From Dehalococcoidales bacterium (lineage in GTDB: Bacteria; Chloroflexota; Dehalococcoidia; Dehalococcoidales; UBA2162): 9,231 nt of DNA. The first letter of the stretch is position 1. Each line of letters starts with the position of its first letter. Positions 1 to 5,532 of the stretch are shown piece by piece. The position numbers and the translations under genes are program-made. Location: NCBI GenBank assembly GCA_020343555.1, contig CP070800.1:1899563-1908793 (forward strand), written 5' to 3'. The notes beneath the pieces were generated by a model. It worked only from the letters and a program-made list of their open reading frames with translations, did no database searches and was not told the DNA's origin.

Positions 1-1
1 C

Positions 2-82
2 CTGAGGTTCAACCGCGTCGATAGGCCTATCTTCTACTTCACCGCTGGACCAGGTTCGATGTATTTAAAATCGAGTAGCTAG
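2..82 (+). CDS. Possible 3' end of a truncated plus-strand gene
   Basis: Reading frame 2 is open from the left edge of the window to a TAG at 80-82, giving 26 residues that include the run RPIFYFTAGPGSMYLKSSS. The composition looks protein-like, and the next gene on the right is on the opposite strand, so a convergent gene end would suit the bidirectional-type terminator at 61-120. However, 26 codons is far too short to prove coding, frame 3 is also open over most of the same stretch, and the stop lies inside the left arm of the terminator stem. I do not recognise a family. Confidence 0.3.
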   Translation: MRFNRVDRPIFYFTAGPGSMYLKSSS

Positions 83-120
83 CATTCTGCTAGCTACTCA
101 ACAATAGACTTTTTAAATAC
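61..120. terminator. Nested perfect inverted repeat, probable bidirectional terminator
   Basis: An inner 12-bp perfect stem (GAGTAGCTAGCA at 73-84 with TGCTAGCTACTC at 88-99) has a 3-nt TTC loop. It is nested in an outer 10-bp perfect inverted repeat (GTATTTAAAA at 61-70 with TTTTAAATAC at 111-120). On either strand the stem is preceded by an A-rich tract and followed by a T-rich one (TTTTAAAT on the minus strand, TTTTTAAAT on the plus strand after a 10-nt gap). It begins 6 bp beyond the stop of the minus-strand gene at 126, so termination of that gene is the simplest role. It could also serve a converging gene from the left. The T-tract on the plus side is some distance from the stem, so termination there would be weaker. 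Confidence 0.6.
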
Positions 121-125
121 TTCCC

Positions 126-713
126 CTAAAACTCCCTGGGTTTGCAGATTATCTCCCTTATCTTGGTCTGAAACAGGCGGTGGCTGTTGGCCGGCTGCAG
201 GACTACCGCCACATCGGCGCCGCCTACCCTGCCCGAACCACCTATAGATATGATATCGGTATCGCACCGAACCAGCCCGGCATCAGCCGCCATGCATGCT
301 ATCTCGGCTACCACTTTCATCCCCTGCCCAAACATTCTCAAGGTGTTAGCGACGATATCCCCGATAACATAGGTTGTCGGAGCCGCCTGAATACTCATCT
401 GATTCATCGCCCGGGTAATGCCGCCGAAGGCATGGGCGGCGGTCACTATCGGAACGCCCTTATCCTTCAGTACCGCCAGGTTCTCATCGGTAAAAAACCA
501 CTTGTCCGGTTCCCTCGAACCATAACAGTGACTGACGATGATTAGGTTCTGACCTTCAAATACTTTCGACGCTTCAACGCCGGTCCAGCCGCTGGTGGAA
601 GCTACCACGTAGGTGTTAATACCAAGTTCTTTCCCGCGCTCGAGAGCAAGCTCGAATGTCGATTGTGTGTGTTCCTTTTTCAGCTCTTCGAAATAGGTAA
701 TTTTCTGTTCCAT
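126..713 (-). CDS. Pyruvate kinase alpha/beta (C-terminal) domain-like protein
   Basis: This 195-residue protein consists only of a fold related to the C-terminal domain of pyruvate kinase, without the catalytic TIM barrel. Family-like motifs visible are VASTSGWTG (37-45), VTAAHAFGG (90-98), FGQGMKVVAEIACMAADAGL (128-147) and a Gly-rich GGSGRVGGADVAVVLQP (158-174). Homologues are stand-alone proteins found widely in archaea and anaerobic bacteria (AF0103 and MTH1675 are archaeal members I recall from structural genomics). Their biochemical role is not established, and kinase activity should not be assumed. I chose the ATG at 713, because GGAGGG at 723-728 lies 9 nt upstream of it. A TTG three codons earlier (722) directly abuts that site and is a poor start. 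The gene has its own promoter and is followed by a stem-loop, so it is probably monocistronic. No signal peptide is present, so it is likely cytoplasmic. Confidence 0.8.
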   Translation of the reverse strand: MEQKITYFEELKKEHTQSTFELALERGKELGINTYVVASTSGWTGVEASKVFEGQNLIIVSHCYGSREPDKWFFTDENLAVLKDKGVPIVTAAHAFGGITRAMNQMSIQAAPTTYVIGDIVANTLRMFGQGMKVVAEIACMAADAGLVRCDTDIISIGGSGRVGGADVAVVLQPANSHRLFQTKIREIICKPREF

Positions 714-722
714 TAATACCAA

Positions 723-728
723 CCCTCC
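723..728 (-). promoter_or_regulatory. Shine-Dalgarno GGAGGG fixing the start at 713
   Basis: On the minus strand the order is GGAGGG, nine bases, then ATG. The spacing is good for the ATG at 713 and is zero for the upstream in-frame TTG at 722. This is the reason for preferring the shorter product. Confidence 0.7.
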
Positions 729-745
729 ACATGTTAATAAAGAAA

Positions 746-775
746 ATTATGACACAGCCTGATCATCTTTGGCAA
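746..775 (-). promoter_or_regulatory. Sigma-70-type promoter of the pyruvate-kinase-domain-like gene
   Basis: The minus strand carries TTGCCA (770-775), an 18-nt spacer and CATAAT (746-751); each hexamer matches the consensus at five of six positions. Transcription would start near 739, leaving a leader of about 25 nt that contains the GGAGGG ribosome site. This suggests the gene is a transcription unit separate from the five-gene operon upstream. It is predicted from sequence only. Confidence 0.5.
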
Positions 776-882
776 AGTCGGATCTCATCAATCTTTTGTT
801 TAATTGAACATATTTATTGACAAATATATATCTTTAATAATTGTAACCGGAGTGAGTAATACGGCAATGGGCCGGAATACGA

Positions 883-1371
883 TTAGACCAGGTCTATCTC
901 CATGAAGCCTACCGTGAAAGGCAGGTGTTCGAATTTCCTGGTACCGGTCTCCCTGAAGCCGATATCTTGATACCAGTCTTTCAACACTGTCTGTTCATGG
1001 ATTATCCCGATGGACAGTTTCTTCGCTCCCTCGGCAGTAGCCGTATCAAGGACGAATCGTACCAGCTCTCCACCATAGCCTTTGTGCCTGTACTCAGGCA
1101 GAACAGCCAGTTTCTCCATATAGTAGAGATTTTCATCTGCTTTCTCAATAGCAACGAATCCCACCTGCCTGTCATCCATGAAATATCCGTAAAATACCAG
1201 CCCTTTCTTCAGCAGCTCTTCAAGCTGGTCAAGGGTAATAAAAGACGGATGAGTCGGTGCATTTTCAGGGGTGAGATTCAGTTCCTCCGCGACAGTACCG
1301 AAGGATTTCCTGATTATCTCTACGCTGGTATTTAGCGGTTCACCGCTTTCAATGAATCTAATACCCTTCAT
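883..1371 (-). CDS. GNAT family N-acetyltransferase
   Basis: This 162-residue single-domain protein has the acetyl-CoA-binding signature of the Gcn5-related acetyltransferases. Beta-strand 4 and motif A read YYMEKLAVLPEYRHKGYGGE (83-102), with the pyrophosphate-binding loop R95-H-K-G98-Y-G100. The C-terminal part, WYQDIGF (133-139) and KFEHLPFTVGFMEIDL (146-161), fits motif B and the final strands of the fold. It would transfer an acetyl group from acetyl-CoA to an amine; the substrate cannot be read from the sequence. It is the last gene of the five-gene minus-strand operon, starting 15 nt after the stop of the amidohydrolase gene. The start is ATG with only a weak GGA upstream, so translation may depend on coupling. 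No signal peptide is seen. No strong terminator follows in the 723-882 spacer. Confidence 0.85.
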   Translation of the reverse strand: MKGIRFIESGEPLNTSVEIIRKSFGTVAEELNLTPENAPTHPSFITLDQLEELLKKGLVFYGYFMDDRQVGFVAIEKADENLYYMEKLAVLPEYRHKGYGGELVRFVLDTATAEGAKKLSIGIIHEQTVLKDWYQDIGFRETGTRKFEHLPFTVGFMEIDLV

Positions 1372-1386
1372 TATGTCAAATCCATA

Positions 1387-2178
1387 TCAGGATAATTCAG
1401 TTACTTCCTGCGAATCAAGGTCGATTTTCAGGTATGATACACACGGGTTCCAGTCCTTCGTAGAATACACACGTTCTCCACTCGGATCGAACAAGTACCC
1501 ACCACCCGGGAAATCTTCATCCGATGTACTTCCCGCCTGGGTTGCCACCGCAATCCAGATACCATATTTCTTAGAATATTCCGTAAAGGATTTAAGACAC
1601 TCGCCTTCCCACCATTCATAACCTGCCTTCCAGTCGCGAGTTGCCTGTTCACCATACAATCCGGGAGCTGCTAGCTCGAACATGATTCGCGCTCCTCTTC
1701 GAGAGCATTCAACGAATAACTCCTCTTTGCTGATTTCCGCGCAAATGGTAATGCCAAAGGTTAAGCCTTCATGATCGAAAACTTCAATCTCGCTGCCTAC
1801 CGTAAACCATGGTTTCTCATCTTCACCATCATACATCTTGCGGTGATACCCGATTAACATGCCATTTCTGGCTACGATCTGGGTAGTAAATGGCAGTCCT
1901 TCGGGATTCTCTTCGATGATACCTGCAAGTACTGTCAGATTTCTGCCTTCTGTCAACTTCAGAAATTTAGCCATTTCCGATCCGTTCAATGAGATCACGG
2001 CTTCCGGATATCTTGCCGGCTCGTTATATCCGGTAATACTCGCTTCTGGAAAGCCGATGATGTCTACTCCTCGTTTTTCGGCTTCTTCAATGAAGCCGGC
2101 TGCCGCAGCCATATTCTCATTGATCGCTCCTTTTTCACAGCGCATCTGGACAAGAGATATTCTCAATGTGTTTTTCAT
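1387..2178 (-). CDS. Nitrilase-superfamily carbon-nitrogen hydrolase
   Basis: With the ATG at 2178 the product is 263 residues, the usual size for the CN-hydrolase family. The family's Glu-Lys-Cys catalytic triad is present: Glu45 in GFPEASITGY, Lys114 in GYHRKMYDG and the nucleophile Cys146 in FGITICAEIS. The N-terminus (RISLVQMRCEKG) is the typical first strand. Members cleave amides or nitriles through a thioester intermediate; the subfamily (omega-amidase, carbamoylase, aliphatic amidase or other) cannot be assigned from what I see. The enzyme should be cytoplasmic and is normally oligomeric. Neither this ATG nor the GTG four codons upstream (2190, giving 267 residues) has a convincing Shine-Dalgarno site, so coupling to the cupin gene 36 nt upstream is likely. 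It lies between the cupin and the second GNAT in the operon, which suggests that its product or substrate is processed with the neighbouring esterase. Confidence 0.85.
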   Translation of the reverse strand: MKNTLRISLVQMRCEKGAINENMAAAAGFIEEAEKRGVDIIGFPEASITGYNEPARYPEAVISLNGSEMAKFLKLTEGRNLTVLAGIIEENPEGLPFTTQIVARNGMLIGYHRKMYDGEDEKPWFTVGSEIEVFDHEGLTFGITICAEISKEELFVECSRRGARIMFELAAPGLYGEQATRDWKAGYEWWEGECLKSFTEYSKKYGIWIAVATQAGSTSDEDFPGGGYLFDPSGERVYSTKDWNPCVSYLKIDLDSQEVTELS

Positions 2179-2214
2179 CTCACCATTCACTGAATCAAGC
2201 CGTTACGAAAAACG

Positions 2215-2637
2215 CTAGATTTCATCTTCATTACCTGCGTCGGGCTTGTAGACACGAGTGAGAGAAACTTCAAGGAAGACTATCGGCTTCGTTACGTTCC
2301 TTATATCTATCGGGCAGTGAGTAAGTCCGGCTGGAATGGAAACCACTCCGGCGGTGGTGAGAAGATGCTTCTCCTGTTCCTCTCCGAGTGTTATTTCCAC
2401 TTCCGCCCCCAGATCCCTGATATCCGTCGGATCACCACCGAGGAAAAACAGCAATTCCACAAAATCATGAGCATGCGGTCTCTCGAAGCATATCGGCTCG
2501 GAAACGCAGTGATAGCCGATGCTGCAGTCCTCGTTCAACTCTCCCTCATGGGAAAGCATCGAATAACCCGTATAGTGTGGAATATCACGGATAAGCTCCG
2601 TACTGTGAATCAGATTTCCGTACTTGGTGTCAGCCAT
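2215..2637 (-). CDS. Small cupin-domain protein
   Basis: This 140-residue protein contains one cupin beta-barrel. Cupin motif 1 is visible as RPHAHDFVELLFFLGGDP (53-70), supplying His55, His57 and Glu61. Motif 2, IPAGLTHCPIDI (101-112), supplies His107. Together these make the standard 3-His/1-Glu metal site. The preceding strand, EVEITLGEEQEKHLLTTAGV (79-98), is usual for the fold. Such proteins may be metal-dependent enzymes (isomerases, dioxygenases) or small-ligand binders, and I cannot tell which. The start is ATG with an AGGAGAG ribosome site at 2641-2647. It stands between the AAC(6')-like acetyltransferase (33-nt gap) and the amidohydrolase and shares their direction, so it is co-transcribed. 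The C-terminal tail is acidic and probably disordered. No secretion signal is seen. Confidence 0.8.
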   Translation of the reverse strand: MADTKYGNLIHSTELIRDIPHYTGYSMLSHEGELNEDCSIGYHCVSEPICFERPHAHDFVELLFFLGGDPTDIRDLGAEVEITLGEEQEKHLLTTAGVVSIPAGLTHCPIDIRNVTKPIVFLEVSLTRVYKPDAGNEDEI

Positions 2638-2670
2638 ATTCTCTCCTATTCTGCAGCCCTGGTTGTATGG

Positions 2671-3120
2671 TTAAAAAAGTCTCTTTACCAAATGAACGGT
2701 TCGTTCAACCTCCGAAAATCCCAGCTTCTTGTGAATCTCAATACCGGAGCCGTTATCTATAAGTGCGTCACTTGCCAGTTGTTTATATCCATTCTGTCGT
2801 GACCAGTCCTCAATTGCAGCTAGCAACTCCTTTCCGACTCCCTTTACTCGATGGTTTTCATCCACAAGCCAGCCTTCAAGAAACGGTACTGGACTGGTAT
2901 CTGCTCCGGGAACATAATCGTTCCTTATCGAAAATTCAGCAAATCCTATTAATCTTCCTTCTGGATCTTCAGCGAAAAATACTCCACCGGATGATGATAA
3001 TACCTGCTCCATCTCCAGCCTGTGTTGAGCATCAGGACTATTCCTCCAGAGTGATTTTCGCAGTATCAACCAACGTTCGGTATCTTCGGTGGTTCCCGGT
3101 CGAATGTGATAGTTCTTCAT
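2671..3120 (-). CDS. AAC(6')-like GNAT acetyltransferase
   Basis: This 149-residue GNAT protein resembles the short chromosomal aminoglycoside 6'-N-acetyltransferases (AAC(6')-Iy type, about 145 residues) along most of its length. Shared features from memory are an N-terminal LRKSLW (20-25), FAEFSIRNDYV (60-70), SPVPFLEGW (76-84), the acetyl-CoA loop R91-V-K-G94-V-G96, LASDALIDN (115-123), HKKLGF (130-135) and the ending VKRLF. Known members acetylate the 6'-amine of aminoglycosides, but the similarity does not prove resistance. In an operon with an esterase and an amidohydrolase it may act on another amine. The start is ATG with GGAGG at the end of the 13-nt gap from the esterase gene, so the two are translated from the same message. 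It is not obviously related to the other GNAT gene in the operon beyond the fold. Confidence 0.8.
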   Translation of the reverse strand: MKNYHIRPGTTEDTERWLILRKSLWRNSPDAQHRLEMEQVLSSSGGVFFAEDPEGRLIGFAEFSIRNDYVPGADTSPVPFLEGWLVDENHRVKGVGKELLAAIEDWSRQNGYKQLASDALIDNGSGIEIHKKLGFSEVERTVHLVKRLF

Positions 3121-3133
3121 ACTCCTCCGTATT

Positions 3134-4708
3134 TCAATCTATCGGTTCTTCTACCCGGATTTCACCGGTAAAGAAGTCAGGTATCACTTCCCAGGCCTGG
3201 CGTTCCTCGTCATACGGTGCATCCATAAGACTGGATTCTTCACCGAAAATCATTGTCGTCCTGTTCTGACCGTAGGGCAGCCATTCACCGAGACTTTCAC
3301 TGGACGGATCTCCATTTCGTGCGAACGCCAGCCAGGCATCCTGCATATCAGCCGAAAGCCTGTCAGCAGCCGGTCCCGAACCGTGAAATTCAGGGATATA
3401 TGTTCCGAAAACGAAGCCGATATCCAGGGAATGACAGGCGCCAAGTACTCCGCCGAGAGCCGGAGATTTCCAGGTAAACAGATAATTATAAGTGGTCGGA
3501 TTATGCCGGGTCTGGGCATCGACTACCTTCAAACAGGGCATCCGGAACATCCGGTCGGTCTGAATCGCTTTGAATACCTCAGGAGCACTGGTGTCCATTC
3601 CATGCGCTGACCGGGCAGCCCTGTAGGCTTCTACCAGTCCTGATGTATATCCGGACGGCAGGTAATAATCGAGTCGTCTTTGAAGTCCGGCATCATCGAG
3701 ATCCGGTAACTTGGTATCCATCATGCAGAGGAGTGTCCACTCTTCCAGGTTCGTGCCGGCGATGATTGTTATCCCTGCGGTTGCACCCTTTTTTATCAGT
3801 TCATACGGTATATCCGGAATTATTTTCCCGTCGATAACCGGCGCGGTAACGGTGATCCGCATCTCCTCTTCCTCTTTTCGGGCGAATTGTCGTTTCAGTT
3901 CCTGGTTTGCTTCGAGAAGCCTATCGACTGACAGGTTCAGCATAGCGTCGGTATCTTCAGGTCTTAAACCGAAATGGTCGAGGAATTTGCCGGAAAGCAT
4001 TACTCCGGCATCCAGTAGAGACACAGTACTGCCGACACCACTCTGGAGAATCGCCTTGTGAAAAAGTCCCCGCGCTTCCGGCATAACCAGGAGACATCCG
4101 ATACTCATTCCTCCCGCTGATTCACCGAAGATCGTTACGTTATCAGGATCACCGCCGAAACCAGAAATGTTATCACGGACCCATCGCAAAGCAGCTACCT
4201 GGTCGAGTAAACCTTCATTACCGGAAGAAGGTATTCTACCACCGGTAATCTCATCCAGGTTAAGAAAACCCAGAAGTCCAAGACGGTAATTTATGCTGAC
4301 GACAACCACATCTCCGCGAGACGCCAGCTTTGTTCCGTCCGTGAGAGGTTCCGATCCGGAACCCATGTTGAAGGCTCCACCGTGTATCCATACCATCACC
4401 GGGCGTTTAGCATCATCGAGTCCCGGACTCCATATGTTCAGATAAAGGCAGTCCTCGGACTGCTGCTGCGGTATACGTATCATTTCGAGTGCCGGATTAG
4501 GCAATATTGTCTGGGGAGCAACAGGACTGAAATCAACAGCAGGACGAACACCGCCCCAGAATTCATACGGCTGTGGTGGCATCCATCGAAGGCTACCAAT
4601 TGGCGGTGCAGCGTAAGGAATTCCCTTGAATATGAACAGTCCCTCGCGGTAAGTGCCCTCAATTTTACCTGATACGGTTTCAGCGACTATCTCTGATTCA
4701 TCTATCAT
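3134..4708 (-). CDS. Type-B carboxylesterase (alpha/beta hydrolase)
   Basis: This 524-residue protein belongs to the COesterase family, which includes bacterial p-nitrobenzyl esterases, and has the usual full length. The N-terminal VSGKIEGTYREGLFIFKGIPYA region (from residue 12) and the EDCLYLN signature (85-91) are present. The oxyanion-hole HGG is at 109-111. The nucleophile elbow GESAG places Ser197, Glu323 lies in GTNLEEW, and His426 lies in GACHSLD, so the catalytic triad is complete. It should hydrolyse carboxylic esters of small molecules; the natural substrate is unknown. There is no signal peptide, so it probably acts in the cytoplasm. It is the first gene of the five-gene operon. 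The ATG is preceded by AAGGGG with normal spacing, and the TTGACA promoter at 4759-4787 lies a short distance upstream. Confidence 0.92.
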   Translation of the reverse strand: MIDESEIVAETVSGKIEGTYREGLFIFKGIPYAAPPIGSLRWMPPQPYEFWGGVRPAVDFSPVAPQTILPNPALEMIRIPQQQSEDCLYLNIWSPGLDDAKRPVMVWIHGGAFNMGSGSEPLTDGTKLASRGDVVVVSINYRLGLLGFLNLDEITGGRIPSSGNEGLLDQVAALRWVRDNISGFGGDPDNVTIFGESAGGMSIGCLLVMPEARGLFHKAILQSGVGSTVSLLDAGVMLSGKFLDHFGLRPEDTDAMLNLSVDRLLEANQELKRQFARKEEEEMRITVTAPVIDGKIIPDIPYELIKKGATAGITIIAGTNLEEWTLLCMMDTKLPDLDDAGLQRRLDYYLPSGYTSGLVEAYRAARSAHGMDTSAPEVFKAIQTDRMFRMPCLKVVDAQTRHNPTTYNYLFTWKSPALGGVLGACHSLDIGFVFGTYIPEFHGSGPAADRLSADMQDAWLAFARNGDPSSESLGEWLPYGQNRTTMIFGEESSLMDAPYDEERQAWEVIPDFFTGEIRVEEPID

Positions 4709-4758
4709 AAATATCCCCTTTCAGCGTTAACGAACTTCAGAGCGAAGCTTGCTTAGAC

Positions 4759-4787
4759 ACTTTAATCAGGAATGAAGGGCTTGTCAA
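4759..4787 (-). promoter_or_regulatory. Promoter of the esterase-to-GNAT operon
   Basis: On the minus strand a perfect TTGACA -35 box (4782-4787) is followed by a 17-nt spacer and TAAAGT (4759-4764, four of six matches to TATAAT). Transcription would begin near 4752, giving a leader of about 44 nt before the ATG at 4708. An imperfect palindrome around AAGCTT (4742-4752) sits at the predicted start site and might be an operator, though it is weak. Confidence 0.6.
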
Positions 4788-4823
4788 GAAAATACACAAG
4801 GTCAGGGGGAGATGGAAATGAAA

Positions 4824-4868
4824 CGGTCGGGGTCTCTGTGCTATGGAACCACAAAATAAACCCGACCG
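4824..4868. repeat. 8-bp perfect inverted repeat
   Basis: CGGTCGGG at 4824-4831 pairs with CCCGACCG at 4861-4868 across a 29-nt spacer. It lies upstream of the operon promoter. The plus strand has no T-run after it and the minus strand only a short pyrimidine tract, so a terminator role is poorly supported. A protein-binding site or a remnant structure are alternatives. Confidence 0.3.
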
Positions 4869-5165
4869 GAAGAAGCGGGTGCTGGACCTCCGCAGCTCAA
4901 AAACGCCTAAATACCAACCATACATCCGCTTCAGCCGACATCCCTTCCAGAATTCACTAATTCGAATCGGTCGTTCAGCCAGCATTTTGATGAATCATAG
5001 AGGAATAATCCTTTATATCATCATTTAAATCATACTCAGAATTCATTAAATGTGTCAAGTCTGTAGTGTTTTCCGATAATTCATTTAATTCCGTAACATT
5101 TTTTTCACACTTTGAAATTGTCTGAAATCTCTTGCTTTCTTGATTTTCAGATTATTTAACCTGGT

Positions 5166-5196
5166 TTGACAAACTGAGAAGCCATGTTCGTACAAT
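5166..5196 (+). promoter_or_regulatory. Possible upstream second promoter
   Basis: A perfect TTGACA (5166-5171) is followed 19 nt later by TACAAT (5191-5196), which matches the -10 consensus at five of six positions. The 19-nt spacer is longer than ideal. If used, it would be a second start for the lipoprotein genes, reading through the tandem repeat and the stronger promoter downstream. Confidence 0.25.
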
Positions 5197-5208
5197 AACT
5201 CGGTAAAT

Positions 5209-5232
5209 CCTAAGTATTATCCTAGGTATTAT
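5209..5232 (+). repeat. 12-bp tandem repeat touching the -35 box
   Basis: CCTAAGTATTAT (5209-5220) is followed without a gap by CCTAGGTATTAT (5221-5232), with one mismatch. The second copy ends on the first base of the -35 hexamer TTGACA. The placement, and a repeat period close to one helical turn, would suit a dimeric activator or an UP-element-like function. No regulator gene is present in the window. Confidence 0.5.
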
Positions 5233-5260
5233 TGACAAATAGCTTTAGAATGGATACACT
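5232..5260 (+). promoter_or_regulatory. Promoter of the binding-lipoprotein genes
   Basis: A perfect TTGACA (5232-5237), a 17-nt spacer and TACACT (5255-5260, four of six matches) form a good housekeeping-type promoter. Transcription would start near 5267, leaving an unusually long leader of about 265 nt ahead of the ATG at 5533. Confidence 0.55.
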
Positions 5261-5423
5261 TTAGCCATCTGAAAAAAAAACTAACCGAGAGCTGTGTATG
5301 GTGAATAAGAGGTACTTGAAATCACCTGTTGTGACAGAGATTTTTGGTGCTTTTTTTATCTCCAGAACTGTTGATTACACAAATCTTGGGCCACACTACC
5401 TGAAACTTGAGGAGGTGATGCCT

Positions 5424-5459
5424 ATGGAAACCGGTAACAACGCCCACCGGTTTCGATGA
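5424..5459 (+). CDS. Candidate leader peptide, mini-ORF 1
   Basis: A perfect ten-base Shine-Dalgarno sequence, AGGAGGTGAT (5410-5419), is followed by ATG at 5424 with 8 nt between AGGAGG and the start. The frame encodes METGNNAHRFR and stops at TGA 5457-5459. An in-frame ATG at 5418 overlaps the ribosome site and is less likely. The same frame stays open back to an ATG at 5298 (53 codons), which lacks a good ribosome site. The strong ribosome site in an otherwise gene-free leader is the main support; the peptide itself is not recognised. Its codons span the first hairpin of the leader, so its translation would disturb that structure. Confidence 0.4.
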   Translation: METGNNAHRFR

Positions 5460-5493
5460 ACCTAGTGTTAACTACTCGTAATCACGAAACCGG
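5427..5493 (+). promoter_or_regulatory. Three-arm alternative hairpin leader
   Basis: Arm 1 GAAACCGGT (5427-5435) pairs perfectly with arm 2 ACCGGTTTC (5446-5454), with a 10-nt loop. Arm 2 shifted by one base (CCGGTTTCG, 5447-5455) pairs perfectly with arm 3 CGAAACCGG (5485-5493), with a 29-nt loop. The two 9-bp hairpins exclude each other. Arms 1 and 2 lie inside mini-ORF 1 and arm 3 inside mini-ORF 2, so ribosome position could choose between them. Neither hairpin directly pairs with the Shine-Dalgarno at 5516-5521, and no T-run follows arm 3, so the output mechanism is unclear. The palindromic ACCGGT cores could instead be a DNA-binding site. Confidence 0.4.
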
Positions 5494-5512
5494 AATAGCT
5501 TCACTGTACTGA
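5456..5512 (+). CDS. Candidate leader peptide, mini-ORF 2
   Basis: The ATG at 5456 overlaps the TGA of mini-ORF 1 as ATGA, the classic arrangement for termination-reinitiation coupling. It encodes MNLVLTTRNHETGIASLY and stops at TGA 5510-5512, only 3 nt before the AGGAGG (5516-5521) that serves the lipoprotein gene at 5533. A ribosome finishing here would sit on or near that ribosome site. It has no independent Shine-Dalgarno site, so it depends on coupling if it is translated at all. Eighteen codons can be open by chance; the support is positional only. Confidence 0.28.
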   Translation: MNLVLTTRNHETGIASLY

Positions 5513-5532
5513 AAGAGGAGGAATAGAATTCT

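Larger units (their letters stand above)
4709..5532. other. Long divergent intergenic region
   Basis: About 820 bp separate the esterase operon from the first lipoprotein gene. The left end holds the minus-strand operon promoter. Positions 4800-4990 are comparatively GC-rich, contain an 8-bp inverted repeat and short open frames, and might be remnant coding sequence. Positions 4990-5160 are AT-rich, with an imperfect 11-bp direct repeat (AATTCATTAAA at 5040-5050, AATTCATTTAA at 5078-5088) and nothing else I can name. Positions 5166-5260 hold plus-strand promoter candidates and a tandem repeat. Positions 5290-5532 form a structured leader with mini-ORFs. I see no tRNA, IS element or full-length gene here. 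Confidence 0.7.

Noticed and set aside
714..722. TTG start at 722 for the pyruvate-kinase-domain-like gene
   Set aside because: It directly abuts GGAGGG, whereas the ATG at 713 has correct spacing.
925..1335. 136-codon plus-strand frame opposite the second GNAT gene
   Set aside because: The minus-strand GNAT has clear acetyl-CoA motifs; the plus-strand frame is antisense chance.
4961..4968. TTCGAATC, similar to a tRNA T-loop
   Set aside because: No matching T-stem, acceptor stem or anticodon arm can be built around it on either strand.
4737..4985. 82-codon minus-strand frame covering the operon promoter
   Set aside because: It contains the predicted -35/-10 region, has no ribosome site, and its translation (Arg/Phe-rich) shows no family features.
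5122..5150. Imperfect hairpin CTGAAATC / GATTTTCAG in the AT-rich spacer
   Set aside because: It has one bulge, low GC and no clear T-tract or gene end nearby; chance is likely in such AT-rich sequence.
5323..5357. T7 run with CACC/GGTG pairing that resembles an intrinsic terminator in the leader
   Set aside because: Only 4 bp pair, across 19 nt, with a weak inner TGT/ACA stem. This is too unstable to call a terminator, although premature termination here cannot be excluded.
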